DNA from: an uncultured cyanobacterium
GTDB taxonomy: Bacteria; Cyanobacteriota; Cyanobacteriia; Cyanobacteriales; Microcystaceae
Assembly (NCBI GenBank): GCA_903887375.1
Contig: CAISPN010000021.1
Location: 54,972 to 118,971 of the forward strand
Length of the DNA stretch: 64,000 nucleotides
Direction of reading: 5' to 3'
Shown here: in pieces, positions 50,092 to 59,808 of the stretch
Layout: each line of letters starts with the position of its first letter
Position numbering within the stretch: the stretch's first letter is position 1
Made by a program: the position numbers and the translations under genes
Notes under the pieces: model-generated
Databases searched by the model: none
What the model saw: only the letters and a program-made list of their open reading frames with translations
Told to the model about the DNA's origin: nothing

Positions 50092-51165
50092 CTAGCCTAA
50101 TTCGACTTGAGAGTCATCCCCGATTAAAAAGCGTAGCGCTTTTGGTCTGCGCACTGTAGCTTCTAACTTCGCCCTTTGTCCAACTACACTATCGACTATG
50201 CGCTGGTGAACTCCACTAACTTGAGCATATTGTAGAATCACACTATGTTCTAAGTCAGTTTCTATGAGCTTGACTCCATCGGCAATGCTGGTATAGGGTC
50301 CAATGAAACAGTTTTCTAGATGGCAGTCCTTGCCGATAATTACCGGACCTCGAATAGTACTGTTGATAATCTTGGAACCAGCAGCAATTTCTACTCTTCC
50401 TATTATCTGGCTATTGGAATCAATTTCTCCTTGAAGGTCAATCTCAAGAGATGTATCTAAAATAATACGATTTGCCTCGAGTAAATCATCTTTTTTACCG
50501 GTATCTAACCACCACCCTCTTAATTGCAGTGCTTCTACAGGTTTTTGAAAATTAATCAGAGCTTGAATTGCATCGGTGATTTCTAGTTCACCTCGAGCAG
50601 AAGGCTGGATCGAAGCGATGGCATGGTGTATTGCAGTAGAGAAAAAATAAACCCCAACTAGCGCTAAATTCGAAGGAGGAACTTTAGGTTTTTCAACTAA
50701 TTGCAAAACTCTGCCTTGTTCATCGACTTTGGCCACACCAAAAGCGCTAGGGTTAGAGACCTTCCTCAATAAGATAAGAGCATCTAGATTTTGTTCTTTA
50801 AAAGCAGCAAAAAAAGGTTTGAGATCATCTTCAATTAAGTTATCACCCAGATACATAATAAAGGGTGAATCTCCCAGAAAAGGCTGGGCAATCTTGACAG
50901 CATGGGCTAGTCCAAGAGGCTGATCCTGTAATATGTAGGTGATATGGGCCCCAAAAAGCTTGCCATCACCGGTTTTTAATTTGATTTCTTCACCAGTCTC
51001 AGGGCTAATAATAATCCCAATATCAGTGATCCCTGCTGCTACGATTGCCTCAATTCCGTACCATAGAATTGGTTTATTGGCAACTGGCACTAATTGTTTA
51101 GCACCAGTATAAGTCAGCGGTCTTAAACGTGTTCCTTTTCCACCTGAGAGAATTAGTGCTTTCAT
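50092..51165 (-). CDS. rfbA: Glucose-1-phosphate thymidylyltransferase (long form, RmlA-like)
   Basis: A 357-residue nucleotidyltransferase. The GGKGTRLRPLTYTGAKQLVPV motif opens the protein, and MYLGDNLIED is the metal-binding segment. A left-handed beta-helix (about 250-345) follows. The long form is common in cyanobacteria and archaea. It activates glucose-1-phosphate as dTDP-glucose; UTP use cannot be excluded. It runs into the glycosyltransferase gene. Confidence 0.88.
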   Translation of the reverse strand: MKALILSGGKGTRLRPLTYTGAKQLVPVANKPILWYGIEAIVAAGITDIGIIISPETGEEIKLKTGDGKLFGAHITYILQDQPLGLAHAVKIAQPFLGDSPFIMYLGDNLIEDDLKPFFAAFKEQNLDALILLRKVSNPSAFGVAKVDEQGRVLQLVEKPKVPPSNLALVGVYFFSTAIHHAIASIQPSARGELEITDAIQALINFQKPVEALQLRGWWLDTGKKDDLLEANRIILDTSLEIDLQGEIDSNSQIIGRVEIAAGSKIINSTIRGPVIIGKDCHLENCFIGPYTSIADGVKLIETDLEHSVILQYAQVSGVHQRIVDSVVGQRAKLEATVRRPKALRFLIGDDSQVELG

Positions 51166-51225
51166 AAAAAATTTGGATAATTTTAGATGCCATTATATTA
51201 CGCTGTTAAACCCTAAATCATTTTT

Positions 51226-51774
51226 TTACCTCAGAGAGCTTTGGTGTTGGTAAATTCTATAGTTCTCTACTGTCGAGAGTTGAGCAATATCTTTCATTTT
51301 TTCAAGATAGAGTTGACCATCTAGATGATCGCACTCATGTTGGATAACTCTAGCTAGATAACCTTCAAAGGTTTCTAAATGATGCTTTCCATCTTCGCTT
51401 TGATATTTAACTGTGATTTTTTTAGAGCGAGGTACCAGCCCCACCATTGCTGGTACACTAAAACAGCCTTCCCAACCATCTTCAACCTCTAGTGAGGCTT
51501 CGACAATTTCGGGATTGATCATCACATAGAGAGGAGATTCAGGTCTATCGGGAAAAAGCTCTGTTTTTCTCACCTCTACCACGATGATTCGCTCAAGTAA
51601 ACCAATTTGGGGGGCTGCCAATCCAGCTCCCTTTAGCTCACGCAATAGAGATACCATTTTCTGACAATGTTCTCCGACAAGTGAGAGGTTCTCTACCTTG
51701 TGACAGGTTAACTTGAGAGAAGGATCGCCTACGGTGACTATATCGGGATGAATGGTGATAGTTCTAGCTGACAT
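51226..51774 (-). CDS. def: Peptide deformylase
   Basis: A 182-residue metalloenzyme with all three family motifs: GAGLAAPQIG, EGCFSV (metal Cys) and QHECDHLDG (HExxH-type). It removes the formyl group from new proteins. The extra N-terminal 20 residues are usual for cyanobacteria. It lies 23 nt after the Ycf23-like gene's neighbour start, on the same strand as the sugar genes but with a gap of about 60 nt. Confidence 0.95.
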   Translation of the reverse strand: MSARTITIHPDIVTVGDPSLKLTCHKVENLSLVGEHCQKMVSLLRELKGAGLAAPQIGLLERIIVVEVRKTELFPDRPESPLYVMINPEIVEASLEVEDGWEGCFSVPAMVGLVPRSKKITVKYQSEDGKHHLETFEGYLARVIQHECDHLDGQLYLEKMKDIAQLSTVENYRIYQHQSSLR

Positions 51775-51797
51775 GGTAAACCCCCTGCCTCTAGTAA

Positions 51798-52535
51798 CTA
51801 AATTCGGCTAACTTGGGAATTCTTGAGAGCTTCTACTAATCCACGTACCGCTGCTATCATTGCGATAGGATCATTGAGACGATTGATTGCAGAACCAACT
51901 CCAACTCCAGATGCGCCAGAGGCAATAGCAAGACCAACGGTAACTTCAGAAAGTCCAGAGGCACAAAGTACAGGAACGCTCACAGCTTTAGAGATAGCAT
52001 AGGCAGCAGCTAGAGTTGGAGCTGCTTTTTCTATTAATCCCAAGATACCGGCATGAGTTGGTTGGCTACTAGTACCACCTTCAGTTTGAATGATGTCAGC
52101 TCCATTTTCAACTAGAGACTGTGCTAGTTGTACTTGCTCATCTAGAGGTAAGATATGGGGAACAGTCACAGAAAGGGTTGTCTCAGGAAGCATCTTACGA
52201 GTCTCTCTGGTCAACTCTAAAACTTCATCTGCGCTAAAAGTACGCCCTTGCTGGTAGAAACAATCAAAGTTGCCAATCTCAACTAAATCAGCCCCAGCTT
52301 TTACTGCCTGGAAAAGTTTAATAGGATCTACTGCAGAAACACAGATCGGCAGTTGGATTAAATTGCGCACAAAACGCACTAAGTCTTCTTGGGCAGCAAT
52401 ATCGACATAGGTTGCACCGCCAGCTTGAGCTGCCTGAACAATCATCGCTACTTTTTGCTGATCGTAATTGTTTAATCCACTGATGACTTTAAGCGCTTTA
52501 CCTGTTTGAAGAGCTTGTTTGATTTGGTAATTCAT
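51798..52535 (-). CDS. DUF561/Ycf23 family protein
   Basis: A 245-residue TIM-barrel-like protein with VISGLNNYDQQKVAMIVQAA, PICVSAVDP and the ILPLDEQVQLAQSLVENGADIIQTEGG block, the hallmarks of the Ycf23 family of cyanobacteria and plastids. The fold resembles phosphate-binding barrels such as dihydroorotate dehydrogenase or ThiG. No function is established. The def gene is 23 nt downstream. Confidence 0.85.
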   Translation of the reverse strand: MNYQIKQALQTGKALKVISGLNNYDQQKVAMIVQAAQAGGATYVDIAAQEDLVRFVRNLIQLPICVSAVDPIKLFQAVKAGADLVEIGNFDCFYQQGRTFSADEVLELTRETRKMLPETTLSVTVPHILPLDEQVQLAQSLVENGADIIQTEGGTSSQPTHAGILGLIEKAAPTLAAAYAISKAVSVPVLCASGLSEVTVGLAIASGASGVGVGSAINRLNDPIAMIAAVRGLVEALKNSQVSRI

Positions 52536-52599
52536 TGTTTAGTCTATGCTGTTAATAAATATCTAAATGATATTGTGACATTTTCCTGTTGTTAAAGGA

Positions 52600-53835
52600 C
52601 TAATTTTGAGCCATTAGAGTTTCAGCAGCTTCAAGCATATCTTGAGCAATGTCTTTAAGCTCACCTTGGCGGCTTTCAACATACATTTTGAGAGCATCTA
52701 ACGGGGTCAGATGACTACCTACTCCCATCTCTGGTAAGCGCTGATGGCTTTTGTTAGTGGCAGGGTTAGCTTTGATGCTGTAGCTATGTGCTTCTTTGAG
52801 TAATTCATCAAAGGCTTTAACATCAATGAGATCATACTGTTCTGGATAGATATCATAGATCAATCGAACAACTGCCTCGTTAATCTGGCTTGATTTAATA
52901 GCTTTGATGATCTGAGCTTGGGGATTTGGGCTTGCTGTTACATTGACCTTGATTGTCTTAAATGGCCTTGTTGCTAGAGGATTGAAGGACCAATTGAGCT
53001 GCTTGGGTTTGCTATCTTGTGCAATTTCAATGAGTACATAGCCTTTTTCCTCTCCTTCTTCTGAGAAATCTACTCTCTCAATACTTCCTGCATAGACTAC
53101 TGGTGGATTATTATCAGGTTTGAGATTTTGGTGAGTATGGACATGGCCAAGGGCTACATAGTCATATTCTGATCTAGCTAGAAAAGAAAGAGGAATTTGA
53201 AATCCGCGATTGCTCACAGCTAGAAATTTTTCTGCTCCATAGACCGCCCGATCTACCATGGCATGGGCTAACAAGATAGCAGGAATTTGAAGATCTAGGC
53301 TGCGAATTTGTTGTTCTAAAATTGCCTGTAATTTTTTGAGAATCAGTTGGTTAATTTCAGATAGTGAAAGTCCAGCGGTCTCAGGACGTGTTAAAAGGCC
53401 AGAGCGATTGATCCAAGGCAAAGTGGTAACTTGAATTGGACCACTTTTAGTTTCAATTTTGAGAGTTGTGATCTGATCTCCAACTATAAAACTGTTGCCT
53501 GCCAATGTTCTATAAATAGAAAGACTTGCCCCGCCTTGACCGTGACTGTGCTGATCGTGATTGCCAATCAAAAGAACAGTAGGTATTTGCCCTTGTGCAA
53601 GTCGATTGAATTGGCTGGCAAAAGCTTCTTGTACATAAGGTGGTGGAGTTGAATCAGGAAAAGCATCTCCCCCAAATAAAACAAGGTCAACTTCTTGTTC
53701 GAGGGCCGCATCAATGCAGCCACTTAAAGCTGAGGTAAAATCTTGGAGTCGGCTATTGCGTCCGGTGGCAGGATCTGTTTTGCCATGCGAGAAACTGCTG
53801 CCCATATGAATGTCGGAAAGGTGAAGAATTTTCAT
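52600..53835 (-). CDS. sbcD: Exonuclease SbcD (Mre11-like)
   Basis: A 411-residue calcineurin-like nuclease. MKILHLSDIHMG opens with the metal Asp and His, then LVLFGGDAFPD, LLIGNHDQHS and VALGHVHTHQ (metal His). It works with SbcC (36510-39542), which is on the other strand and not adjacent. ATG 53835 is preferred to a TTG at 53841. C-terminal helices (380-411) may contact the SbcC coiled coil. Confidence 0.93.
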   Translation of the reverse strand: MKILHLSDIHMGSSFSHGKTDPATGRNSRLQDFTSALSGCIDAALEQEVDLVLFGGDAFPDSTPPPYVQEAFASQFNRLAQGQIPTVLLIGNHDQHSHGQGGASLSIYRTLAGNSFIVGDQITTLKIETKSGPIQVTTLPWINRSGLLTRPETAGLSLSEINQLILKKLQAILEQQIRSLDLQIPAILLAHAMVDRAVYGAEKFLAVSNRGFQIPLSFLARSEYDYVALGHVHTHQNLKPDNNPPVVYAGSIERVDFSEEGEEKGYVLIEIAQDSKPKQLNWSFNPLATRPFKTIKVNVTASPNPQAQIIKAIKSSQINEAVVRLIYDIYPEQYDLIDVKAFDELLKEAHSYSIKANPATNKSHQRLPEMGVGSHLTPLDALKMYVESRQGELKDIAQDMLEAAETLMAQN

Positions 53836-53931
53836 TTGCAATATTACTAAGCATCCTTGTTGCTTAGTATATCTAATTGGACATCTCCCAGGTGAGGTAT
53901 GATTTTGGATAGGAGAAGCAGACTAGACTAG

Positions 53932-55926
53932 ATGGAAAAAGGGCAATTAGTTGAATTTAGATTACAGGGCGGCGAGCGACGCCTAGCAGTACTAGATAGA
54001 CCTGAAGGCAAAAAGGACTGGATTGCCCTTGATCACAGAGGGCATCCCCACAAAATTCGTCCTCAACAAGTAGAGTATCAGGTTCAAGGTGGACCCTATA
54101 GTACCACTGAAATAAGTGGATTTATTAAAGCAGCAGAAAATAATCAAGATAACTCTGCTCTAGAGATTGCCTGGGAAATTGTAGCCGAGGAAGGTAAGGG
54201 TATTGCTCCTGTTGATCTAGCGATGTTACTATTCTCAGAAACTAGTCCCTTGTACTGTTATATAGCCCATAGTATACTAATAGAAGATCGAATTTACTTT
54301 AAACGTAAGGGCGATCTATATGAAGCTCGTCCAGCAAACCAAGTAGAGGAAATCAAACATCAATTAGAAGTTGAAAAGCTCAAACAGGCAGAGAAGGAAG
54401 AATTTGTCAGCAAACTGCAACAGGCATTGGCCAAAGAAAAGGTAGAATGGAGTGAGGGTGATCGCTCCCGCTTGGAAACCCTAGAACGTTACGTATTGCA
54501 GCCAGAACAAGTTAACCGGGCTGCTCATGAAATCCTGACTATTGCCGGAAAACCACCTACCCCAGAAGCTGCTCATGATTTGATTGTAGAAGTGGGTTGG
54601 TGGAGCGGGCGCGAAAATCTCTACTTGAGTCGTAGTTCTTATCCTAACCATTTTTCTAAAAAGGCAATCATCTTGGCACAATCCTATCTGGCCACGCCAC
54701 CAGTCGATCCGGCAGAATCAGAACGTCTCGATCTCTCCACACTTAAGGTTTATACCATAGATGATGAGAGTACAAAAGAGATCGATGATGGGCTCAGCAT
54801 AGAATATCTGCCAGGTGGAAAGCTCAAGGTTTGGGTTCATATAGCTGACCCTACTAGATTAGTATTGCCTGATGATGAATTGGACTTGGAAGCCAGAAGA
54901 CGCAGCACAAGTCTTTATCTGCCTACTGGTATGATTCCTATGTTTCCTCCAGAGCTGGCTACCGGGCCGATGAGTCTTGTCCAGGGAAGACTATGTCCTG
55001 CTTTGAGTTTTGGTGTAGTCTTGGATGAATTAGGCGCAATCAGTCAGTATGAAATCCATCCTAGCTTGATTAAACCTACTTATCGCCTAACTTATGAAGA
55101 TGTAGATGAGATGTTGCATTTGGGCATTGAGGCTGAGCCTGAGATTTCCAGTTTAGCTCAATTATCTAAACTAAGGCATCGATGGCGCAAAAGCCAAGGC
55201 GCTATTGATATTTCTATGCCAGAAGCGGTAATCAAGGTTTCCCAAGATGACCAGATTAAAATTGAGCTATTAGAGAGCTCTACTGCCAGACGCTTGGTCG
55301 CCGAAATGATGATTCTTGCTGGAGAAACTGCTGGTAAATATTGCCAAGCTCACCATTTGGCGGTGCCTTTTCGTGGTCAGCCTCAGCCTGAATTGCCACC
55401 AGAAGAAGAATTAATCAATTTACCAGCAGGGCCAGTTCGCTCATGTGCAATCCGGCGCTGTATGCCTCGTAGTGAAATTAGTATTAATCCCACTCGCCAT
55501 GCCAGTTTAGGTCTGGCAACTTATACCCAGGTTACTTCTCCTATTCGCCGCTATACAGATTTGTTAGTACATTTTCAACTTAAGGCTCATCTGCGCGGTA
55601 TTCCTCTACCTTTTAGTAGTGAAAAAATGCAAGAAGTTCTCTTTGGTGTCACTTTAGCTTCTCAAGAAGCTGTTTCAGTTGAAAGACAGACCAATCGCTA
55701 CTGGGGATTGGAATACCTCAGACGTCATCCTGATGACATCTGGCAAGTGTTGGTGTTGCGTTGGCTCAGAGAGGATGAAAATCTGGGCTTGATTTTGTTA
55801 GAGGAACTTGGGCTAGAGCTACCTCATCGCTTTGAGCGCAATGTATCTCTAGGGGATCGTTTAACTATGCAAGTTAGTCGCAGTGATCCCCAAAGAGATG
55901 AAATTCGTTTTCGCGAATTAGTCTAG
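53932..55926 (+). CDS. rnb: Ribonuclease II/R family exoribonuclease
   Basis: A 664-residue RNB-domain protein. The catalytic block is [19 protein letters not shown] near residues 277-295, with the Asp cluster, and later [16 protein letters not shown]. It degrades RNA 3' to 5'. It is closer to the short cyanobacterial and plastid RNR1-like form: an N-terminal OB/WH region and a weak C-terminal S1. It ends 29 nt before mnmE. Confidence 0.9.
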   Translation: MEKGQLVEFRLQGGERRLAVLDRPEGKKDWIALDHRGHPHKIRPQQVEYQVQGGPYSTTEISGFIKAAENNQDNSALEIAWEIVAEEGKGIAPVDLAMLLFSETSPLYCYIAHSILIEDRIYFKRKGDLYEARPANQVEEIKHQLEVEKLKQAEKEEFVSKLQQALAKEKVEWSEGDRSRLETLERYVLQPEQVNRAAHEILTIAGKPPTPEAAHDLIVEVGWWSGRENLYLSRSSYPNHFSKKAIILAQSYLATPPVDPAESERLDLSTLKVYTIDDESTKEIDDGLSIEYLPGGKLKVWVHIADPTRLVLPDDELDLEARRRSTSLYLPTGMIPMFPPELATGPMSLVQGRLCPALSFGVVLDELGAISQYEIHPSLIKPTYRLTYEDVDEMLHLGIEAEPEISSLAQLSKLRHRWRKSQGAIDISMPEAVIKVSQDDQIKIELLESSTARRLVAEMMILAGETAGKYCQAHHLAVPFRGQPQPELPPEEELINLPAGPVRSCAIRRCMPRSEISINPTRHASLGLATYTQVTSPIRRYTDLLVHFQLKAHLRGIPLPFSSEKMQEVLFGVTLASQEAVSVERQTNRYWGLEYLRRHPDDIWQVLVLRWLREDENLGLILLEELGLELPHRFERNVSLGDRLTMQVSRSDPQRDEIRFRELV

Positions 55927-55955
55927 ATATTCTCTCTAATAACTATCCAATAACT

Positions 55956-57320
55956 ATGTTTAGCGAAGATACGATAGTTGCTATTGCCACTGCTATAGTA
56001 CCACAGCAAGGCAGTATAGGTATAGTGCGCCTTTCGGGTTCTCTCTCTTTGCAGATCGCCCAGGCTCTTTTTGTAACTCGAACTAGTTGGCAAAGCCACC
56101 ATGTACTCTATGGGCATATTGTACAACCTGAGACTGGACAGACCTTAGATGAAGCGTTGGTTCTCTTTATGCAGGCTCCACGCTCTTACACCAAAGAAGA
56201 TGTGATTGAATTTCACTGTCACGGTGGGATTATTCCGGTGCAGCAGGTTCTTCAACTTTGTTTAGAACTAGGAGCTAGATTGGCCAAAGCTGGAGAATTC
56301 ACTATGAGAGCTTTTCTCAATGGACGCTTGGATCTAGCTCAGGCTGAAAGTGTAGCTGAACTTGTGGGAGCGCGATCACCGCTAGCTTCTAAGATGGCCT
56401 TAGCTGGCTTAGAGGGTAAACTATCAAAATCTATTGAATCTATCCGCTCAGTTTGTTTGGATATCCTCACTGAAGTTGAAGCTCGTATTGATTTTGAAGA
56501 TGATCTGCCTCCTCTAGATGAGCAAGAGATCAAAGATCAAATAGCTCAAGCTCTCTTGAAAGTTAAGCAGATTCTTTCAACAGCAGAGCAAGGGGAATTA
56601 TTGCGACAAGGACTCAAAGTCGCAATTGTTGGTAGACCAAATGTTGGCAAATCTAGCCTACTCAATGCCTGGAGTCGCAGTGATCGAGCGATTGTCACAG
56701 ACCTGCCTGGTACTACTAGAGATATTGTTGAATCTCAACTGGTAGTAAATGGTATTCCTATTCAAGTTTTAGATACAGCCGGGATCCGAGATAGTAGCGA
56801 TCAAGTTGAGCGCCTTGGAATAGCTCGCTCCCAGCAGGCAGCCCAAAGAGCGGATTTGATTCTTTTTACTATCGATGCTCAAGTCGGCTGGACTAATGAA
56901 GATGAGCTGATTTATCAACAAATAAAAGAGTTTCCTCTGATTTTGCTCATCAATAAAATTGATATAGCTTGTCAGAATTACCAACAGGCTTTGCCATCGG
57001 TTAAAAAAATAGTAGAAATGGCTGCAGCTAAAAATCAGGGAATAGAAGATCTCGAAAGAGCAATTCTAGATTATGTTGAGCTTGATTCACTTACAGCTAG
57101 CAATCTAGAAATAGCTATTAACCAAAGGCAATCAGCAGCTTTAACAATGGCGCAAATCTCTCTTGAGCAAGTACAGCAAACCATAGAAAACCAGCTTCCT
57201 TTAGATTTCTGGAGCATTGATCTGCGCAGTGCTATTGCCTCTCTAGGAGAAATCACCGGCCAAGAGGTCAGTGAATCATTGCTAGAGAGAATTTTTAGTC
57301 GTTTTTGTATAGGTAAGTGA
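55956..57320 (+). CDS. mnmE: tRNA modification GTPase MnmE (TrmE)
   Basis: A 454-residue GTPase: G1 [10 protein letters not shown]2 GTTRDIVE, G3 DTAGIR, G4 NKID, and the terminal FCIGK, where the Cys is the functional tail residue. With MnmG it makes the wobble-uridine modification. The last 25 coding bases and the stop are part of a 32-bp repeat copied 700 bp downstream, with the AbrB/Doc unit in between. The gene remains intact, ending in TGA, while the distal copy reads TAA. Confidence 0.96.
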   Translation: MFSEDTIVAIATAIVPQQGSIGIVRLSGSLSLQIAQALFVTRTSWQSHHVLYGHIVQPETGQTLDEALVLFMQAPRSYTKEDVIEFHCHGGIIPVQQVLQLCLELGARLAKAGEFTMRAFLNGRLDLAQAESVAELVGARSPLASKMALAGLEGKLSKSIESIRSVCLDILTEVEARIDFEDDLPPLDEQEIKDQIAQALLKVKQILSTAEQGELLRQGLKVAIVGRPNVGKSSLLNAWSRSDRAIVTDLPGTTRDIVESQLVVNGIPIQVLDTAGIRDSSDQVERLGIARSQQAAQRADLILFTIDAQVGWTNEDELIYQQIKEFPLILLINKIDIACQNYQQALPSVKKIVEMAAAKNQGIEDLERAILDYVELDSLTASNLEIAINQRQSAALTMAQISLEQVQQTIENQLPLDFWSIDLRSAIASLGEITGQEVSESLLERIFSRFCIGK

Positions 57321-57325
57321 ATCTA
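57294..57325. repeat. Left copy of the 32-bp direct repeat (end of mnmE)
   Basis: Spans the last codons and stop of mnmE and the doc stop. The first 25 bases are identical to 57994-58018, then one mismatch (G/A in the mnmE stop), then six identical bases. Its partner is exactly 700 bp to the right. It has the position of an attachment site. Confidence 0.85.
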
Positions 57326-57688
57326 TTTAGCTAATTCTTCTTCTGAGAGCTGACCAGCAGCAAGAGAGAGCCAAATCTGATATTTTTCCTCATTAGACGC
57401 TTGAAGATCATAGCCATTGAGCTTAAGGAAAGTCCGCATCACCACATACGATGTTCTTTTATTCCCATCCACAAAAGGATGATTCTTGACAATCCCATAA
57501 CCATAAGCTGTTGCTAAAGAAGGTATATCAGGAGGATACTGGGAGTAAGCTAGAAGATTTTTGGGTCGGTAGAGTGCGCTTTGAAACAAGTCTACATCTC
57601 GAACTCCTTCCAAGCCTCCATGTTCAGCTAGTTGACGGCGATGAATAGCAAGGACAACATCATCTTGACTCCAAATTGGTTCCTTCAC
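57323..57688 (-). CDS. doc: Doc-type toxin (Fic fold)
   Basis: A 121-residue Doc protein with the complete Fic/Doc motif HPFVDGNKR at residues 70-78. Doc toxins phosphorylate elongation factor Tu and stop translation. Doc-type toxins are short and depend on a cognate antitoxin: here the 4-nt-spaced AbrB-type gene upstream. The stop codon lies inside the left 32-bp repeat, next to the stop of mnmE. All catalytic residues are intact, so it is likely active. Confidence 0.9.
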   Translation of the reverse strand: MKEPIWSQDDVVLAIHRRQLAEHGGLEGVRDVDLFQSALYRPKNLLAYSQYPPDIPSLATAYGYGIVKNHPFVDGNKRTSYVVMRTFLKLNGYDLQASNEEKYQIWLSLAAGQLSEEELAK

Positions 57689-57692
57689 GCAG

Positions 57693-57917
57693 CTAATTCG
57701 CTAGTAATCTCAAAACATTGCGGTCTTCACGCATCACATATTCTGCAATTTCCATCTGTTGGACAAAATCAGGGTCGTAGGACGTGAGCTCAAAGCCATT
57801 GGGCGTTTCTACAACATAGAGAGTATCGCCTTTACTAATACGAAGTTTTTCCATTAATTCTTTGGGAAAAATCACACCCGCAGAGTTCCCGAGTGTAGTA
57901 ACTTTTAACTTGATCAT
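57693..57917 (-). CDS. AbrB/MazE-type antitoxin
   Basis: A 74-residue protein with an N-terminal swapped-hairpin AbrB domain (KLKVTTLGNSAGVIFPKELM) and a C-terminal helix that would bind the toxin (EIAEYVMREDRNVLRLLAN). It would neutralise Doc and repress its own operon, probably at the 18-bp palindrome 27 nt upstream. The pairing of an AbrB-fold antitoxin with Doc, rather than a Phd, is a known variation. Confidence 0.88.
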   Translation of the reverse strand: MIKLKVTTLGNSAGVIFPKELMEKLRISKGDTLYVVETPNGFELTSYDPDFVQQMEIAEYVMREDRNVLRLLAN

Positions 57918-57943
57918 CGTTTTGCTCGATTCAATGGTTATGA

Positions 57944-57961
57944 CAAATGATATATCATTTG
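57944..57961. promoter_or_regulatory. 18-bp perfect palindrome, likely operator of the toxin-antitoxin operon
   Basis: CAAATGATATATCATTTG is its own reverse complement. It lies 27 nt upstream of the antitoxin ATG. The position suits self-repression by the AbrB-type antitoxin. Direct observation; binding is inferred. Confidence 0.6.
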
Positions 57962-57993
57962 GCGTTTAGTAAGGTTGTTGATTATTTCTTCAA

Positions 57994-58025
57994 TTTAGTC
58001 GTTTTTGTATAGGTAAGTAAATCTA
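57994..58025. repeat. Right copy of the 32-bp direct repeat (displaced mnmE end)
   Basis: Reads as the last codons of mnmE ending GGT AAG TAA with no gene attached. It may be the original end of mnmE, displaced by insertion of the 700-bp unit. One mismatch to the left copy. Confidence 0.85.
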
Positions 58026-58075
58026 ATCATGTCAAAATTCTATATAGAAATTATTCTTTTAAGGGTCTAATTAAT

Positions 58076-59524
58076 TCAATCATATGGTTTAAATTGTTGG
58101 TGGATCTTTTCAACTTGGACTAACATTTTTTCGGCCAAATCAGGAAATCTACTGCGCTGAATTACAAACCATAAAGTTGTTATTACCAAATATGCTAGAA
58201 AGATATAGGGAAATAGATTATTAGGATAATCAGGAACTGGAAACCAAGAACTTCCTTGAATGCCAATACTGCCTAGAACGGGAAAAAGCATGAACATTAT
58301 AGCTATTGAAGAAAACAAGATATGTTTTGGTCTTAATTTACCAATTTTGCTCAAATAGACTGGTGAAGCAAGAGCAATCAATATATAGACTGTCAAAAAG
58401 CCAAAACTAGCAATTGTTCCCAAATAACCCATACTCTCAAAGAGCTTGATCTTATTTACTGTCATTGTCAAAGGAACAATAAATACAAGAATAGAACAGA
58501 GGGTAACCGCATTATGGGGAGTTCTATTAGCACAATGAGCAGATCCTAGTGAAGCTGGAAATAGCCCATATTGTGACATGGTAAATACAATACGGGCAGC
58601 AGGATTAATAGTACCCAACAATCCAGCAAAAAAGCTCAAAAATGCACCTAAACTAACTGCTTGTCCCAAAATACCAAGCCCTTCTCTATTTGCCAAAAAA
58701 GCCAGCGGAGCATCAGTTTTAGCTAAATCTGCTCCGGTTTCTTGAAATCCGAGTATCACTATATAAGCTGTTATTAAGAAAAATGCGCCGGATATTAGTG
58801 TGCTATAAGTAAGTGCTTTGGGTATTGTTTTAAGGGGATTTTGGGCTTCATCACCTAGAGAAGTTGCACTTTCAAAACCAGAAAATGCAAACATGACTAA
58901 TACTAGTCCTGAAGCTATATTTCCTGCGTTTACTCCTTTTAAAGATAGTTGGGAAATATCTAAAGCAAAGCCTTTATGAAACCAGATTATAGCGCATAAT
59001 ACTAAAATAAGAACAATCGATGTTATCTCTGTCCAGAGCATTGCCACAGTGGATAACTGGATATCTCTATAGGCAATATACCAACAGAGTACAGAACCTA
59101 AAACTAGAATCAAGACGTTTAATCCCAGTGAGTGATATCCAAAAAGACCAAAATAATTACTAAGTAAATTGGAAATTCCACATAAAACAGACATTCCAGT
59201 AAGGAGATAAGCAAAAATCATGCTCCAACCACAGATAACTCCAGCAGTAGAGCCTAGCCCATTACAAATATAAGAATAGAGTGATCCTGGAGAGGCAGAA
59301 CGACTGGCAAATTGATTAATACAAGTGCTGACAAATAGCAAACCGACCAAGCCTAGTAAAAAGCTCAACCATGTTCCATTGCCTGAAAGAGCAAAGATTG
59401 AACCTAGAACTGCGGCAGGAACAGTAGTTGGGGCAATTCCTGCAAACGATTGCGCAATGATTTCAGGAAATGATAAGCAATTATATTTGAGTCCGTGAAC
59501 ACTTTTATCAATTGTTTTTTGCAT
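58076..59524 (-). CDS. APC-family amino-acid permease
   Basis: A 482-residue protein with about 12 membrane helices. The N-terminal SFPEIIAQSFAGIAPTTVPA and the helix-6 region VMFAFSGFESATSLGDEAQNP are typical of the amino acid-polyamine-organocation family. The substrate is unknown. It lies 51 nt beyond the right repeat of the mnmE element. The Crp-type gene upstream and the palindrome in its promoter suggest local control. Confidence 0.87.
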   Translation of the reverse strand: MQKTIDKSVHGLKYNCLSFPEIIAQSFAGIAPTTVPAAVLGSIFALSGNGTWLSFLLGLVGLLFVSTCINQFASRSASPGSLYSYICNGLGSTAGVICGWSMIFAYLLTGMSVLCGISNLLSNYFGLFGYHSLGLNVLILVLGSVLCWYIAYRDIQLSTVAMLWTEITSIVLILVLCAIIWFHKGFALDISQLSLKGVNAGNIASGLVLVMFAFSGFESATSLGDEAQNPLKTIPKALTYSTLISGAFFLITAYIVILGFQETGADLAKTDAPLAFLANREGLGILGQAVSLGAFLSFFAGLLGTINPAARIVFTMSQYGLFPASLGSAHCANRTPHNAVTLCSILVFIVPLTMTVNKIKLFESMGYLGTIASFGFLTVYILIALASPVYLSKIGKLRPKHILFSSIAIMFMLFPVLGSIGIQGSSWFPVPDYPNNLFPYIFLAYLVITTLWFVIQRSRFPDLAEKMLVQVEKIHQQFKPYD

Positions 59525-59579
59525 TTATAACTCCCCCAGGTTAATGCTACTCTCTAAGTCTAGCAACCTCGAATAGTTT

Positions 59580-59598
59580 AAACAAATATTGTTTGTTT
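59580..59598. promoter_or_regulatory. Inverted repeat upstream of the permease gene
   Basis: AAACAAA-TATTG-TTTGTTT, with 7-bp perfect arms and a 5-nt spacer, lies 56 nt before the permease start, in an otherwise featureless 284-nt gap. It could be the operator of the Crp-type regulator encoded just upstream. Inference from position. Confidence 0.4.
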
Positions 59599-59808
59599 TT
59601 AAATCAATTTACCCGAGCAACTGATGCGCTCTAAATTACTCAACTAGTTGTCAGCTCTGATATTGCGTCTTTAGAAAATGATTAAGATGTTAAATCATTT
59701 CATCGTATTGGTCAACGCTCATTTGTGGAAAAAGCGCATAATGTTGAAATACAAAACCTATATTCCGTCTTCCTTTATAGTAATACTCATAATTTTGAAT
59801 CTTCTTTT

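Larger units (their letters stand above)
57294..58025. mobile_element. Candidate 700-bp toxin-antitoxin mini-element at the mnmE attachment site
   Basis: The unit lies between two 32-bp direct repeats (31 of 32 identical) that copy the 3' end of mnmE. It contains only an AbrB-type antitoxin gene, a doc-type toxin gene and an 18-bp palindromic operator. The 3' end of mnmE (trmE) is a known target for site-specific integration of genomic islands such as SGI1. No integrase gene lies inside or nearby in the window, so mobility would need an enzyme in trans, or this is the remnant of a larger island. The duplication itself is direct evidence from sequence; the integrative origin is inference. Confidence 0.6.
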
